DNA from: Mycobacterium uberis
GTDB lineage: Bacteria; Actinomycetota; Actinomycetes; Mycobacteriales; Mycobacteriaceae
Direction: 5' to 3'
Assembly (NCBI RefSeq): GCF_003408705.1
Contig: NZ_QAYL01000015.1
Coordinates: forward strand, 124,001-188,000
Length of the DNA stretch: 64,000 nt
Positions within the stretch are counted from its first letter, which is position 1, and each line of letters starts with the position of its first letter. The position numbers were made by a program, and so were the translations under genes. The notes beneath the pieces are model-generated. The model did no database searches and had not been told where the DNA came from. It worked only from the letters and a program-made list of their open reading frames with translations. Of this stretch, positions 43,346 through 54,700 are shown in pieces.

Positions 43346-43975
43346 AATTGCGGCAGCATGCTTAACGAGTCGTCGAAGGGCGGCACGCGGACGGTTTGGG
43401 ACTGGGTGACTTTGTCGCGGCGCGTTACCCCGTGAGAATCAATTGGGTGTTGGCGTTTTGGGGCACCGATCGCCACGATCTTCGCGCACCGGATGAAGAA
43501 CGCCTTCCCGCAGGCCACGGTGTTCAACAGGTATGGCATAAGTGAGGTCGCGTCCGCTTATGACTGCTTTGCTTGCCCAGGAGGCTGTAGAGCATACAGA
43601 TTCGATGGGATATGCGTTCTCTCAGTTGGTCTTTGGTGGCGTCACTGACGGTCACGGCACGAGTGTAGGGAAGTTGACAGTGCGCGGCGCCAACGTGATG
43701 ACCGGTCACTGAAACTGGCCGCAGGACACCTCGGCCTGCATTGTGGACAGCTGATTTGACACCGGCGACATGACTTATATCAACATTATAAATTAATTAT
43801 ACATCATTGATTGGCTCAAGAACGTCATCAACCGCGGTGGTAAGAACATCTCGGGCGTCGAGGTTGAGGTGGTGTTGCTGGCAACTCCCCATGTCACGGA
43901 TGCCTGCGTGTTGGCGGTGTCCGATGGTGGCATGAGAGAGAAGGTTGGCGCGGTGCTGTTTGGCGGCACAGAGTA
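43345..43975 (+). pseudogene. FadD (acyl-CoA synthetase) fossil, C-terminal half
   Basis: Pieces of the adenylating enzyme: NAFPQATVFNRYGISEVAS (A5-like motif, about 43500-43555), DGHGTSVGKLTVRGANVMTGH (about 43647-43710), FDTGDMTYIN (about 43753-43785), LKNVINRGGKNISGVEVEVVLLATPHVTDACVLAV (about 43815-43918) ending VGAVLFGGTE with a stop. Frameshifts lie between. It runs directly into an acyl-CoA dehydrogenase remnant. Confidence 0.8.
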
Positions 43976-44240
43976 GATCGATGTGACGGCCGCTGACCCA
44001 CTACGCTGGTCGACGCGTGCGCCAGGATCGGTGCAGATGCGACCATCGCCGTGTCCGTCGCGTAGGCTTCCTGCAGTGGCATTGCTATGCATGTCGCTGA
44101 GGAGTGCGTACAGCTACACGGCAGTATTGGAATGACGTGGGAGTATCCGACGCACCTGATACTTAAGGCGGGCTAAAAGCGACCAGTTGGCCGTTGTCGC
44201 CGCCTACCGTCATCTGGCCCAACTAGCTGAATTGGTGGAC
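43976..44240 (+). pseudogene. FadE (acyl-CoA dehydrogenase) fossil, C-terminal piece
   Basis: In shifting frames: DACARIGADATIAVSVA (about 44008-44062), AEECVQLHGSIGMTWEYPTHLIL (about 44094-44162, the QxxGGxGxTxEYP-type FAD/catalytic region) and a tail PxxAQLAELVDLPVQ ending at 44253. Joined to the FadD remnant by deletion of intervening sequence. Confidence 0.75.
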
Positions 44241-44253
44241 TTGCCAGTTCAGT

Positions 44254-45300
44254 GATCGGCGCCGCCAGTGGTCCAGCGTTAGCACCACCGAGTTTGTGGG
44301 CCCAATGTTTCTTATGTTGCTCGGCCAGAGCTCGCTGCACGGCTCAGTGATAACTATCTGTGCCAGGCAACTCCATGTGCCTATTACTGGTTCAGCGGTG
44401 CGGTTCAGGGCTGCCCCGCATACGGTTCGCGTTGGAAAATCTCTAGATAAGTCGCCGGTAGGACCGCGACAACGTTGCTTCATTGGCGCAGTTCACTGTT
44501 ACCCAGGATGGGTGCATACTTCGGCGGTGTGGCGTTCTGGACGCTGGGCAGCAACGCCTCGCTTGAGTGACCAGCGACGACGAAGTCAAAGATGACGGCC
44601 GCAACCGGCGGACTGTTAAATTCCTGTGAGTTGTGGAGAGCAAGGCAATGGGCGTGTATGTTGAAGTGTTGCAGATAGTACACGGCCCTGTTTTTGAGCA
44701 CATGAGATAGCGTTGAAAAAGAGTGAGTTGTGATAGGTCGAAATTGCTCAAAATTGGTTCAAGTTCGGTGAGCGTCTAGCGCTTGTACCAGTGGTTGTTG
44801 TATCCGCGGTAATAACGATGCCTGTAGCGCACGGGATATTTACAGCGCTTGATCATCCATCTTTAGCGATTCGATTCGCTGCATGCAATTTTCAGCAGAT
44901 GACGGATCAGATGAAAAACCTTGGACTGGGGCAAGAACTCCGGGACGAGATCTCAGTACGACTTGAGGAAGGTGACTCGCTGATCCCAAATAATCCGGCG
45001 CAGCGGGCCGGGAACATCATTCCTTCTTGCATGAAGGTACGCTCGTTCTTCTAAACTTTAGTGAGGTGTCGATACCCATAAGCAGCGTAGCTGGTTGGAG
45101 GTGGCCGCCGAATCGCGCTTCAGGAAGTCATCAACTAAATAACTATTTTAGAGCACACTGGGCCACTAAGTTGGAGAACCCGGGATATTCGCTGGGATGC
45201 GCTCCAGATCATACCCACGTATGGCAACTTTCTTCAAGCCTTACATGATATTCGCTGATCAACCCGTCGGCGGCGATGGTGTCCTCGTGACATGCGCCAC
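44254..45300. other. decayed tract without an identified gene
   Basis: Only short frames on both strands (for example 44296-44595 + and 44791-45054 +). None matches a family I know. The PPE44 and Rv2769c-Rv2766c genes that H37Rv has between Rv2771c and Rv2765 are not recognisable. Confidence 0.55.
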
Positions 45301-45309
45301 AGCTCACGG

Positions 45310-46075
45310 GCCAGATCGCACAAGTGTCTATTAGCCAGCCAGCTTGGCCCCCGAAGACCTCAGTCATCGCCGTCCAATGCTGCTTGTTGGCGGCGTCATA
45401 CGGTAAGCTATCCGGGACTGCGAACTTGTAGGCGGCCGAATACTATTCCGATGTGGTGCTTAAGCCGGTCGTTGTCAGCGCCTTGTCGAGCTGTTCGGCG
45501 TGGTCTGGGGTGAACAGACGCGTCGTTTTTGGCACCGGTTACATAGACCGTGGCTCTCATCCGGTCGGCCAATAGGCGCCCAGGCTATTCGTGGTTTCGA
45601 GTTGCCAGGCCGCCACTGTGGTAAGGATGCGGCAGCAACGCGGTCCGGTTGCCGCTCTGACGTCTCCACTGAAGTCTATCCACCTATGCAATAGTCGTAT
45701 GCGTAGCATCGCTTCCCGGCTGCCTCGGGGCGTGCGGCCAGATAGTCGAAGAAAGCGCTGCCGTCGCGGCCATCGTATCCGATATGATGTTCCCTATATA
45801 TGGAAATCATCCGCTTACGTTCTTTAAGCGTTGCTGAATGCTGTTGTCGTGTTGATCGGGGCTTGGTGGCCATAAAAGTGTAATACACGTCGGGCAGCAG
45901 CATTGCGTAGCTGAACTTGGCCAGTTTGGCCACCATCTAGTAAATCATGTCCCATATGCCGTCGGCGTACAACTACCACGTCAGGCCGGGCCCTTTCTCC
46001 TTTGGAGGTGAATAACTGGACGGGGCAACGGCCGTCGGACGTCGTGAGGTTGTTGGTGAGGTTCGACATGCTCTT
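45310..46075 (-). pseudogene. dienelactone hydrolase-like fossil (Rv2765 type)
   Basis: Minus strand, start region MSNLTNNLTTSDGRCPVQLFT (about 46010-46072), then LAKFSYAMLLPDVYY (about 45885-45930), KERKRMIS, DGSAFFDYLAARPEAAGKRCYAYDYCIGG (about 45676-45760; the nucleophile motif GxCxGG has decayed around it), and weaker C-terminal traces. Frameshifted. It is divergent from thyA, as in H37Rv. Confidence 0.85.
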
Positions 46076-46163
46076 TTGCGGAGCGATGCAAATCATGGGC
46101 TCTGTGGCATCGAGCCGCCGGGTCCGGCTTCGCCGCGCTTGCGATCGCCGCTAAACTAGCCGC

Positions 46164-46964
46164 GTGCCGATCACGACGCCCTATGAGGACTTACTGCTTC
46201 TCGTGCTTGACCGCGGTGTGGCTAAAGCGGACCGCACCGGCACTGGGACCCGCAGTCTGTTCGGCCAGCAGTTGCGTTACGACCTGTCGGCCGGGTTCCC
46301 GTTAGTCACGACCAAAAAGGTGCACTTCAAGTCTGTGGTCTACGAGTTGCTGTGGTTCTTGCGTGGCGACTCCAATGTCGCCTGGCTGCGTGAGCATGGA
46401 GTCACCATCTGGGATGAGTGGGCCAGCAGTACAGGCGATCTCGGGCCGATCTATGGTGTTCAGTGGCGGTCTTGGCCGACCTCCTCGGGTGGCTACATTG
46501 ACCAGATTAGCACTGCATTGGACTTGCTGCGTACTAACCCAGATTCTCGGCGTATCATCGTGTCGGCTTGGAATGTCGGTGCAATCCCGCAGATGGCGCT
46601 GCCGCCATGTCATGCATTCTTCCAATTTTACGTAGCCCAAGGCCGACTGAGCTGTCAAGTGTACCAGCGCAGCGCCGACCTATTTCTTGGTGTGCCGTTC
46701 AACATTGCCAGCTATGCGCTGCTGACTCACATGATGGCCGCCCAGGCCGGCCTCTCAGTTGGTGAGTTCGTTTGGACAGGCGGCGATTGCCACATCTACG
46801 ACAATCACGTCGAGCAGGTGCGGTTGCAGCTCAGCCGCGAACCTCGACGGTATCCGGAACTCTTTTTAGTACAGCGTGATTCGATCTTCGACTACACCTA
46901 TGAGGATGTCGTCATCACGAATTATGATCCGCACCCGGTGATTCAAGCCCCAGTCGCGGTATGA
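46164..46964 (+). CDS. thyA: thymidylate synthase (folate-dependent)
   Basis: Methylates dUMP with methylene-THF, producing dihydrofolate that the next gene recycles. The 266 residues from GTG 46164 have [29 protein letters not shown], the catalytic Cys149 in [31 protein letters not shown] and the dUMP-binding DCHIYDNH. The TGA overlaps the dfrA ATG, so ThyA and DHFR are co-translated. Intact; the unrelated enzyme ThyX is also present at 50.8 kb. Confidence 0.97.
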   Translation: MPITTPYEDLLLLVLDRGVAKADRTGTGTRSLFGQQLRYDLSAGFPLVTTKKVHFKSVVYELLWFLRGDSNVAWLREHGVTIWDEWASSTGDLGPIYGVQWRSWPTSSGGYIDQISTALDLLRTNPDSRRIIVSAWNVGAIPQMALPPCHAFFQFYVAQGRLSCQVYQRSADLFLGVPFNIASYALLTHMMAAQAGLSVGEFVWTGGDCHIYDNHVEQVRLQLSREPRRYPELFLVQRDSIFDYTYEDVVITNYDPHPVIQAPVAV

Positions 46965-47455
46965 CCCTAGGCCTGGTCTGGGCTCAGTCGACGACGGGTG
47001 TGATTGGGCGCAACGGCGGTATCCCTTGGCGAGTGCCCGAAGATCTGGTCCGCTTTAAACAGCTGACAATGAGTCATCCGGTGGTGATGGGCCGACGGGC
47101 CTGGGATTCGTTGCCGGCTGGGGTTCGCCCGCTGCCAGGACGCCGAAATGTCGTACTGAGTCGTCAAACTAGCTTCATGGCTGAGGGAGCGGAGGTATTC
47201 GGTTCACTCGAAGAGGCCATTTCCAAGTTTGATGCCGAATCTGAGACGTGGGTGATTGGCGGTGAGCAGATTTATCTGCTCGCGTTGCCGCTGGCGACCC
47301 GTTGCGAGGTCACCGAGGTAGACACCGACCTGCCTCGTGAGGATGATGACGCACTGGCCCCGGTGCTCAACGACACGTGGGTGGGTGTGACAGGGGAGTG
47401 GCTGGTGAGCCGCTCTGGACTACGGTACCGGTTGCATAGCTACCATCGTTTATGA
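46961..47455 (+). CDS. dfrA: dihydrofolate reductase
   Basis: Reduces dihydrofolate made by ThyA; the target of trimethoprim-type inhibitors. 164 residues with [29 protein letters not shown] (Met20-like loop with the catalytic Asp/Glu region), [19 protein letters not shown] and [16 protein letters not shown]. The start ATG 46961 overlaps the thyA stop (ATGA). Length near the 159 of H37Rv. Confidence 0.97.
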   Translation: MTLGLVWAQSTTGVIGRNGGIPWRVPEDLVRFKQLTMSHPVVMGRRAWDSLPAGVRPLPGRRNVVLSRQTSFMAEGAEVFGSLEEAISKFDAESETWVIGGEQIYLLALPLATRCEVTEVDTDLPREDDDALAPVLNDTWVGVTGEWLVSRSGLRYRLHSYHRL

Positions 47456-47489
47456 GCGCTGCTTTCCCCGAAGGCGGGCGGTATTCCCA

Positions 47490-48320
47490 TTGCATCGTCG
47501 CGGCGCGTGTTCATAAGTACCTTAACGACCGTGTAGGCCCGTTGAATGGCGGTTACGGCACAAGAGCCCAAACCGGCTGGCCCAATCACCGTACGCATTG
47601 GAAGCGGTTGATCTTGCGGATCCACGTGCTGCAGTCGGTGTCGGTGCGCACACTACGCGTTTATGTTTTAGTCGGCTTGGGCCGTACAACTGCTACGTAT
47701 TGGACTGCGCCGCGTATGGATTCATGGTGCCCGCTCGACACGGTTGCTGGTGGAGTACTGGGCATACAAGGCCACCCTGATGGCCCTAGATGATGCGCTG
47801 GTAGATGTGTCATTACCAGTTGGTAGATGTGTCATTACCAGTTGGTAGATGTGTCATTACCAGTATGGCTGCTGGGGCAATCATATCGTCAAAGCCAACC
47901 CGCAGTTGGTTGACGATGTCATGGTGACTGTCGGCTAACTTGGGCCCAGTACCGGGGGTAGAGCGAGGTGTATTTAGCAGTTACACCACGTATGGCGAAG
48001 GGTTCCTGATGAAACTGCAGCGACACCAAGTGGGTTGCCAAGGCATTGTTTGCCTCCGTGAGGCTAACCACAGCCACCCGGATGTGCTTCGTTCGTTCGG
48101 CACGTTGATCTTCATTTCGGCAGCGGGTAGGTAGATCGGCTGTTTGGCTTTCGCTATCTATACGCCAGCGGTCAAACGCCGGTACGGCTATTACGTGTGG
48201 CAACTGTTGCTAGACGGCCGGTTGGCCGTGCGTGTCGACCTCAAGGCCAATTGAGTCTGCATGATATTGCACATCGTCGGTGTGTGCGGTGAGGGCCAGC
48301 ATACTGGCCAAGTGCCGCAG
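47490..48320 (+). pseudogene. YcaQ/AlkZ-like winged-helix protein fossil
   Basis: Frames in series resemble a crosslink-repair DNA-glycosylase-like protein: MEAVDLADPRAAVGVG and FSRLGPYNCYVLDCAAYGF (about 47598-47720), LLVEYWAYKATLMALDDALV (about 47743-47802), and the C-terminal RRYGYYVWQLLLDGRLAVRVDLKA (about 48180-48250). Stops and frame changes intervene, and a perfect 3 x 22 bp repeat sits inside. The family match is from motif memory only. Confidence 0.6.
47799..47864. repeat. perfect 3 x 22 bp tandem repeat (VNTR)
   Basis: Unit TGGTAGATGTGTCATTACCA followed by GT, three identical copies at 47799-47820, 47821-47842 and 47843-47864, within a decayed gene. A 22-bp unit is not a multiple of three, so each copy shifts the old frame. 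Confidence 0.97.
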
Positions 48321-48339
48321 GCTCAAGATTAGTATGGCA

Positions 48340-49560
48340 CTGGCTAGCGAGCTGTAGGCACTGTCGACGGTGAAGGAGCTTAAGGACACGCTCTGGAGGG
48401 CTGACGATAAGCTGCGCGGATCGCTGTTGTCTGACCAATATGTAAGGACGTTATCTTCAGCCTAGTGTTTCTCGAGTGCACCTGCGACGCTGGTGACGAA
48501 CAAGCTAACGGCATGTTTCCGGTATTGCTGTCTGCGCACTGAAAAATTTTGGTGGACAACATAAAAGCCAAAAAATTCGGTAAGCTCATTGACGAGGCCA
48601 TGGATACCATAATGGCGGCTAACTTGGCAGTGGTCGGCACTCTGCTGCAGACATAATACAATCGTTGACCAGTGTTGACTGGGCGAGCTGGTCGACAATG
48701 CACGGTTCAGTCGGCAGGGCTCCTATCGTGCATGGGAACTGATAGGAGAGGTGTATGAGTACTTTCTGGGCAATTCTGTTCGCATGGACGGACAGCAAGG
48801 CGGCGAGTTCTTCACCCCATCCAGCATTGTGTAAAGTAATTCTCGGAGTCCTCAAGCCGTCCAGTGGTCGGGTGTACGATCCGTGTTATGACTCGGGCGG
48901 AATGTTCGTGCAGAACGAGAGGGTCATGGTACGAGTATGACGGCAACCCGAGGGATTTTTCTATCTCTGGCCAGGAGAGCGTCGAGCAGACCTAGCGGAT
49001 GGTAAAGAAACTTCACCTTCACGGTATCAACAACAGTGACGCGCGTTAGAATGAAACATTTATAAACGATCAGCACGCCGGCATGTAGATGGGATATACT
49101 ATGGCTAATTTTTTTTAACATTAAGTATTGGGCCTGCGATGAGTACAACCTGAGGTAGCGTTTTGGCATTCTATCTGTCAGTAATGCGAACTATGATTGG
49201 CTCTAGCACATCCTGTTAAGCTCGCACCTGGTGGTACTGCCGGCGTTGTGATGAACGGTTCGATGTTGTTGAACATAGGCGGAGAAAGCGATATTCGTGC
49301 ATGGGTTGTCGAGGCGGATCTGGTGATCGTGAATAGTCACACTGCCGGAATAACTGTTTAATAGCAATGGAATTCCGACTTTCCTGTTGTTCTTCGCGAT
49401 AGACAAAACGTGTGGCCTGGATCGATCCGGGCAAGTGCTGTTTATCGAAGTGCGTGGTTTCGGCTATCTGATGGGTCGCGCTGGACGTGCATTGACAGAC
49501 GATGAAGTCGCCCGTATCGACGACACGTATCATGAATGGTGTGGGTCGAAGTCGGCGGTT
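48340..49560 (+). pseudogene. hsdM: hsdM fossil (type I restriction-modification methylase)
   Basis: N-terminal HsdM domain ELKDTLWRADDKLRGSLLSDQY (about 48375-48440), LIDEAMDTIMAANLAVVGTLLQ (about 48590-48655), the start of the methylase domain [24 protein letters not shown] (another frame, about 48752-48825), GRVYDPCYDSGGMFVQNE (SAM motif I, about 48868-48920; usual DPCCGSGGMF), and the late LGY-type block VLFIEVRGFGYLMGRAGRALTDDEVARIDDTYHEW (about 49437-49542). The NPPF catalytic motif is not visible. Corresponds to Rv2756c; the hsdS subunits are not recognisable. Confidence 0.85.
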
Positions 49561-49589
49561 GTAAAAGGCATTATCTACGGGAAAGGCTG

Positions 49590-50815
49590 CCAGCTATTAG
49601 CCTTGCGTTGGAAGGTGAAGCCACCAGCGCTCGCCCTGTTGGCCTGGTGGTCGCTAGTCGACAAATCACCGTGTTGGCGGTGCCGATCGCTGGAGTCCAA
49701 TTCACCCAAGTGGTGTTGACCACCACCGGCTTGGCCATGGTGGGACTTATTATGGTGTGCAAGCCATCGCTGGCGGTGGTTTAACCTTGGCTCTGTACGA
49801 CATGATGCGAACAACGCGTGTCGGTGTGGTGACTGCGGCGGGGAACTTGGTCGCCAGTGCGGGCGAAACACGCTGCGGAGCCCGACGGTCTGGACGCACC
49901 CATGCGAGCCGAACTGGATCGGATCATGAGGTTGGTCGTTTGTGGGAGCGAACGCTGCGGCCGTGTTGCTAGGAGCAACGCTCATCGCGCTCTGCTACAT
50001 CTTGCCGCTCTTCGGCGTGTACGGGGACGCGTTGGCGCTGGCACGGTCAATAATGACCGCTATAACTCTCGGGTCGGTCCCGATGGTGTGGCTCAATGTG
50101 TTGTGCTAGTTCGCAGTTGGCATACGTTGCTCTGTGCCATTGCTAGCGGCCAGCGTCGTCGTAGTCGCAGTCAACTAGGAATCAGTTTGACCACAACGCT
50201 TGTATAGGCTCTCATGGCTGGCGTGTTTTGCACCTTGCTGTACCGAGACGATCAGTTTGCCTTGTTACTAGCGATAGACGGCTGGAATGCCCACCTTGCA
50301 ACGGCTCGCAATCTCCTGGGCCTCGGCATCTCTATCTCGTTGACATACAGCTCAGAGGCCGGCTTAATTTCCCGCGTCGTGGTAATAGTGGTGTATAGGG
50401 GTTTTCGGCCCTGCCATGATTGGCCGCGTTTCAGTGTGGTAACCCGCCTGACACACATCGCCTTTCAACTCAACACCGGCCTGTTGCATGCATCGTTCAT
50501 TCTGGTCAGTAGGATTCTCGGTCAGGGTAACCGAAGACGCGTCCACTAGATCGCCCCAGCCGCGCTGGTCTTTGTCGCGATCACCACAGTCATATTCGGG
50601 TTGCTTTATGTGACATCACCAGCCTGGGTGTTGCGATTATTTTTCGATCCTACTGCAGCCTCGGCAACGATGTTGCTAGCCAAGCCTTCCTGCTCTTTGC
50701 CATGGCTCGCCAGTGTAGTGGAATTCACGCAAAACATTGCCATCGAGTTGCTCCGGGGTGTCGGGAACACCGCGGCGGGACTAAAGAGTAACCACAATCA
50801 GATATTGGGTGATCG
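49590..50815 (+). pseudogene. MATE-family efflux transporter fossil
   Basis: RQITVLAVPIAGVQFTQVVLTTTGLAMVGLI (about 49660-49755), VQAIAGGGLTLALYDMMRTTRVGVVTAAGNLVA (about 49757-49855), DGWNAHLATARNLLGLGISISLTYSSEAGLIS (about 50278-50375), AFQLNTGLLHASFILVSRILGQGNRR (about 50465-50543), [18 protein letters not shown] (about 50600-50652) and [13 protein letters not shown]. Frameshifts and a stop at 50548 break it. I do not recall it at this locus in H37Rv. Its last open piece runs into thyX in the same frame. Confidence 0.8.
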
Positions 50816-50831
50816 GATAGGGTATAGCGCC

Positions 50832-51596
50832 GTGGCCGAGACCGCGCCGCTGCGCGTGCAACTGATAGCTAAGACTGAGTTTCTGGCGCCTCCTGACGTG
50901 TCATGGACTACTGACGCTGACGGCGGTTCCGCTCTGGTCGAATTCGCCGGCCGAGCCTGCTACCAGAGCTGGTCAAAGCCCAATCCGCTCACCGCAACCA
51001 ACGCCGCGTACATCAAACACATCATCGATGTCGGGCATTTTTCGGTGCTTGAGCATGCCAGTGTTTCATTCTATATCAGCGGCATCTCGATATCATGCGC
51101 TCATGAGCTGATCCGACATCGGCATTTCTCCTACTCGCAGTTGTCGCAGCGCTACGTGCCGGAAAGGGATGCTCGGGTCGTCGTGCCACCGGGCATGGAA
51201 GATGACAACGAACTTCAGCAGATCCTTATCGCGGCCGCAGATGTCAGCCGGGCCACCTACACCGAACTGCTGGCCAAGCTGGAAACCAAGTTCATGGCTG
51301 GTGAGCTTGTCGGGAACAGGGCCGTGCTCTGGCGCAAGCAGGCTCGCCAAGCCGCCCGCGCGGTGCTACCCAATGCCACCGAGACCCGTATCGTTGTGAC
51401 CGGGAACTACCGGGCATGGCGGCACTTCATCGCCATGCGGGCCAGCGAGCACGCCGACGTCGAAATCCGGCGGCTGGCCATTGTCTGCCTGCGTCGGCTC
51501 ATCGACGTTGCGCCCGCACTATTCGCCGACTTCGAGATCACTGCACTTGCTGACGGTACCGAAGTCGCGACCAGTCCTCTAGCCACTGATGACTGA
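50832..51596 (+). CDS. thyX: flavin-dependent thymidylate synthase
   Basis: FAD- and NADPH-dependent dUMP methylation, with tetrahydrofolate as product. 254 residues from GTG 50832 ([17 protein letters not shown]). The ThyX signature [13 protein letters not shown] begins at residue 95, and the region [14 protein letters not shown] and the C-terminal [22 protein letters not shown] are intact. The frame is open upstream for 77 codons, but that part is MATE transporter debris. Compared with H37Rv, the segment before [20 protein letters not shown] is about four residues longer ([12 protein letters not shown]). Confidence 0.95.
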   Translation: MAETAPLRVQLIAKTEFLAPPDVSWTTDADGGSALVEFAGRACYQSWSKPNPLTATNAAYIKHIIDVGHFSVLEHASVSFYISGISISCAHELIRHRHFSYSQLSQRYVPERDARVVVPPGMEDDNELQQILIAAADVSRATYTELLAKLETKFMAGELVGNRAVLWRKQARQAARAVLPNATETRIVVTGNYRAWRHFIAMRASEHADVEIRRLAIVCLRRLIDVAPALFADFEITALADGTEVATSPLATDD

Positions 51597-51698
51597 GGTT
51601 TCAGTGGCTAACGCCCGCGAGGGTACAGCCCAGGCGGTATGTCGTTGGGTAAACACGCGCCCTCGCGCGGTTGCTGAAAGCTGGGTATCGCCAGGTAG

Positions 51699-52610
<912 letters not shown>

Positions 52611-52640
52611 GTGAGAAGTGAGCCAAAGGGTGGCCAGCAA

Positions 52641-54317
52641 GTGGATGTAGACCTAGTCCCACCAGGTCCTCTGGTATCCGGTGGGTTGCGGGTCACTGCG
52701 TTGGGCGGCATCAGCGAAATCGGCCGCAATATGATGATTTTCGAGCATCTGGGTCGGTTGCTGATCATTGATTGCGGTGTGCTGTTCCCCGGCCACGACG
52801 AACCCGGCGTGGACCTTATCCTGCCGGATCTTCGCCATATCGAAGACCGGCTCGACGACATCGAGGCCCTAGTGCTGACCCATGCGCATGAGGACCACAT
52901 CGGTGCGATCCCGTTCTTGCTCAAATTACGGTCCGACATCCCAATCGTCGGCTCGAAGTTCACCTTGGCTTTGGTCGCCAGGAAATGCCGGGAACACCGC
53001 ATCAAACCGGTGTTCATTGAGGTCGCCGGTGGACAGAGCTCTCGACACGGCGTGTTCGAATGCGAATACTTCGCCGTCAACCATTCGGTCCCGGGAGCGC
53101 TGGCTATTGCGGTTTACACGGGTGCGGGTACAGTGTTGCACACTGGCGACATCAAGCTCGATCAACTGCCACTCGACGGCCACCCTACCGACCTGCCCGG
53201 CCTGTCCCGGCTGGGTGACGCCGGTGTGGACCTCTTCCTGTGCGATTCAACCAACGCTGAGATACCTGGCGTCGGTCCTAGTGAAAGCGAGGTAGGTCCG
53301 ACACTGCATAGGCTGATTCGAGGCACCGACGGACGGGTCATCGTGGCGTGTTTTGCCTCTAATGTGGATCGGGTGCAGCAGATTATTGATTCTGCAGTAG
53401 CATTGGGCCGGCGGGTGTCGTTCGTCGGACGGTCGATGGTCCGTAATATGAGCATCGCGCGGGACCTTGGACTCCTGCGAGTAGACGATTCCCATCTGAT
53501 TGATATCGCTGCTGTTGCGAGAATGGCGCCAGAGCAAGTGGTGCTCATTACCACTGGCACCCAGGGCGAGCCGATGTCGGCGTTGTCACGGATGTCGCGC
53601 GGTGAACACCGGAGTATCACGCTGACCTCGGGGGACCTCGTCGTGTTGTCGTCGTCGTTGATCCCCGGCAACGAAGAGGCGGTTTACGGTGTCGTTGATG
53701 CGCTAGCTAAAATTGGAGCCCGAGTTGTCACTAATGCCCAAGCCCGGGTGCATGTTTCGGGCCATGCCTACGCCGGTGAGCTGTTGTTCTTGTACAACGG
53801 AGTGCGGCCACGCCACGTTATGCCAGTGCACGGTACTTGGCGGATGCTTCGTGCTAACGCCGAGTTGGCTGCCAGCACCGGGGTACCGCAAGAGTTAATC
53901 TTGTTGGCCGAGAACGGTGTCAGCGTCGACCTGGTTGCTGGCAAGGCGTCGGTCTCCGGAGCGGTGCCTGTCGGCAAGATGTTCGTCGACGGACTGATTG
54001 CTGGCGATGTTGGCGATACCACCTTGGGTGAACGCCTCATCTTGTCTTCGGGCTTTGTCGCGGTTACTGTGGTGGTGACGCACGGCACCGGGCGTCCGGC
54101 CACTGTGCCGCACTTGCATTCACGTGGATTCTCCGAAGACCCTAAAGCACTTGAGCCTGCGGTCCGCAAGGTTGAGGCAGAGCTGGAGTTGCTGGTCGCC
54201 GCGAACGTAACCGATCCGATCCGGATTGCTCAAGCCGTGCGCCGAACCGTCGGCAAGTGGGCAGGCGAAACCTACTGTCGGCAGCCGATGATTGTGCCGA
54301 CGGTGATCGAGGTTTGA
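52641..54317 (+). CDS. rnj: ribonuclease J
   Basis: 5'-3' exo- and endoribonuclease of the metallo-beta-lactamase/beta-CASP family, for rRNA and mRNA processing. GTG 52641 (VDVDLVPPGPL) gives 558 residues, equal to H37Rv Rv2752c; the frame is open back to 52611 but that is not conserved. The zinc motif reads HAHEDH at residues 81-86 (usual HGHEDH; all ligands kept), with HTGDIKLDQ, CDSTNAE, and beta-CASP motifs TTGTQGEPMSALSRM and VHVSGHA. The C-terminal RNase J domain ends VGKWAGETYCRQPMIVPTVIEV. Intact. Confidence 0.96.
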   Translation: MDVDLVPPGPLVSGGLRVTALGGISEIGRNMMIFEHLGRLLIIDCGVLFPGHDEPGVDLILPDLRHIEDRLDDIEALVLTHAHEDHIGAIPFLLKLRSDIPIVGSKFTLALVARKCREHRIKPVFIEVAGGQSSRHGVFECEYFAVNHSVPGALAIAVYTGAGTVLHTGDIKLDQLPLDGHPTDLPGLSRLGDAGVDLFLCDSTNAEIPGVGPSESEVGPTLHRLIRGTDGRVIVACFASNVDRVQQIIDSAVALGRRVSFVGRSMVRNMSIARDLGLLRVDDSHLIDIAAVARMAPEQVVLITTGTQGEPMSALSRMSRGEHRSITLTSGDLVVLSSSLIPGNEEAVYGVVDALAKIGARVVTNAQARVHVSGHAYAGELLFLYNGVRPRHVMPVHGTWRMLRANAELAASTGVPQELILLAENGVSVDLVAGKASVSGAVPVGKMFVDGLIAGDVGDTTLGERLILSSGFVAVTVVVTHGTGRPATVPHLHSRGFSEDPKALEPAVRKVEAELELLVAANVTDPIRIAQAVRRTVGKWAGETYCRQPMIVPTVIEV

Positions 54318-54334
54318 ATCGTGGGCTAGGTCTT

Positions 54335-54700
54335 CTCTGCGTATCCAGCTGCGACGCTTTAAGTTTGCGGCCGGCGGGCTCGACATAGTGCTGGACAAGC
54401 TCATCGGCTTCGGCCTGTTTCACGAGCTCCCAGTCGTAATCGGCGATCAACCCTGCGACCTCGTAGTGTTGTAAGTCAAAGTGCCACAATTGCCGTCGCT
54501 GTCGGATGGTGCAATATAGCGTGTGGGTGTCATACCGATTTGTCCCGTCGATGAAGTCTCGGTGGACGTAGGTAAACATTAATCGGCTGCCCGACGCGAC
54601 CGTGCGTAGTCTTCCCAAGCTCTGTCGGACACCATTTTCGGCAAGGTACTCGGCCACGTTTTCGCAGGTGAAAAAGGTCTGGTCCATGTGGACCAGTGCT
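54335..54700 (-). pseudogene. SAM-dependent methyltransferase fossil (Rv2751 type), C-terminal piece
   Basis: The minus frame holds the last part of a SAM methyltransferase of the TIGR00027/mycobacterial group: VASGSRLMFTYVHRDFIDGTNRYDTHTLY, WHFDLQHYEVAGLIADYDWELVKQAEADELVQHYVEPAGRKLKAS. The SAM-binding N-terminal half is absent, and Rv2750 and Rv2749 have been deleted too, leaving RNase J and ftsK close together. Convergent with RNase J. Confidence 0.8.

Noticed and set aside
47799..47864. CRISPR array
   Set aside because: Three identical units lie directly end to end without spacers, so this is a tandem repeat. No cas-like gene was seen.
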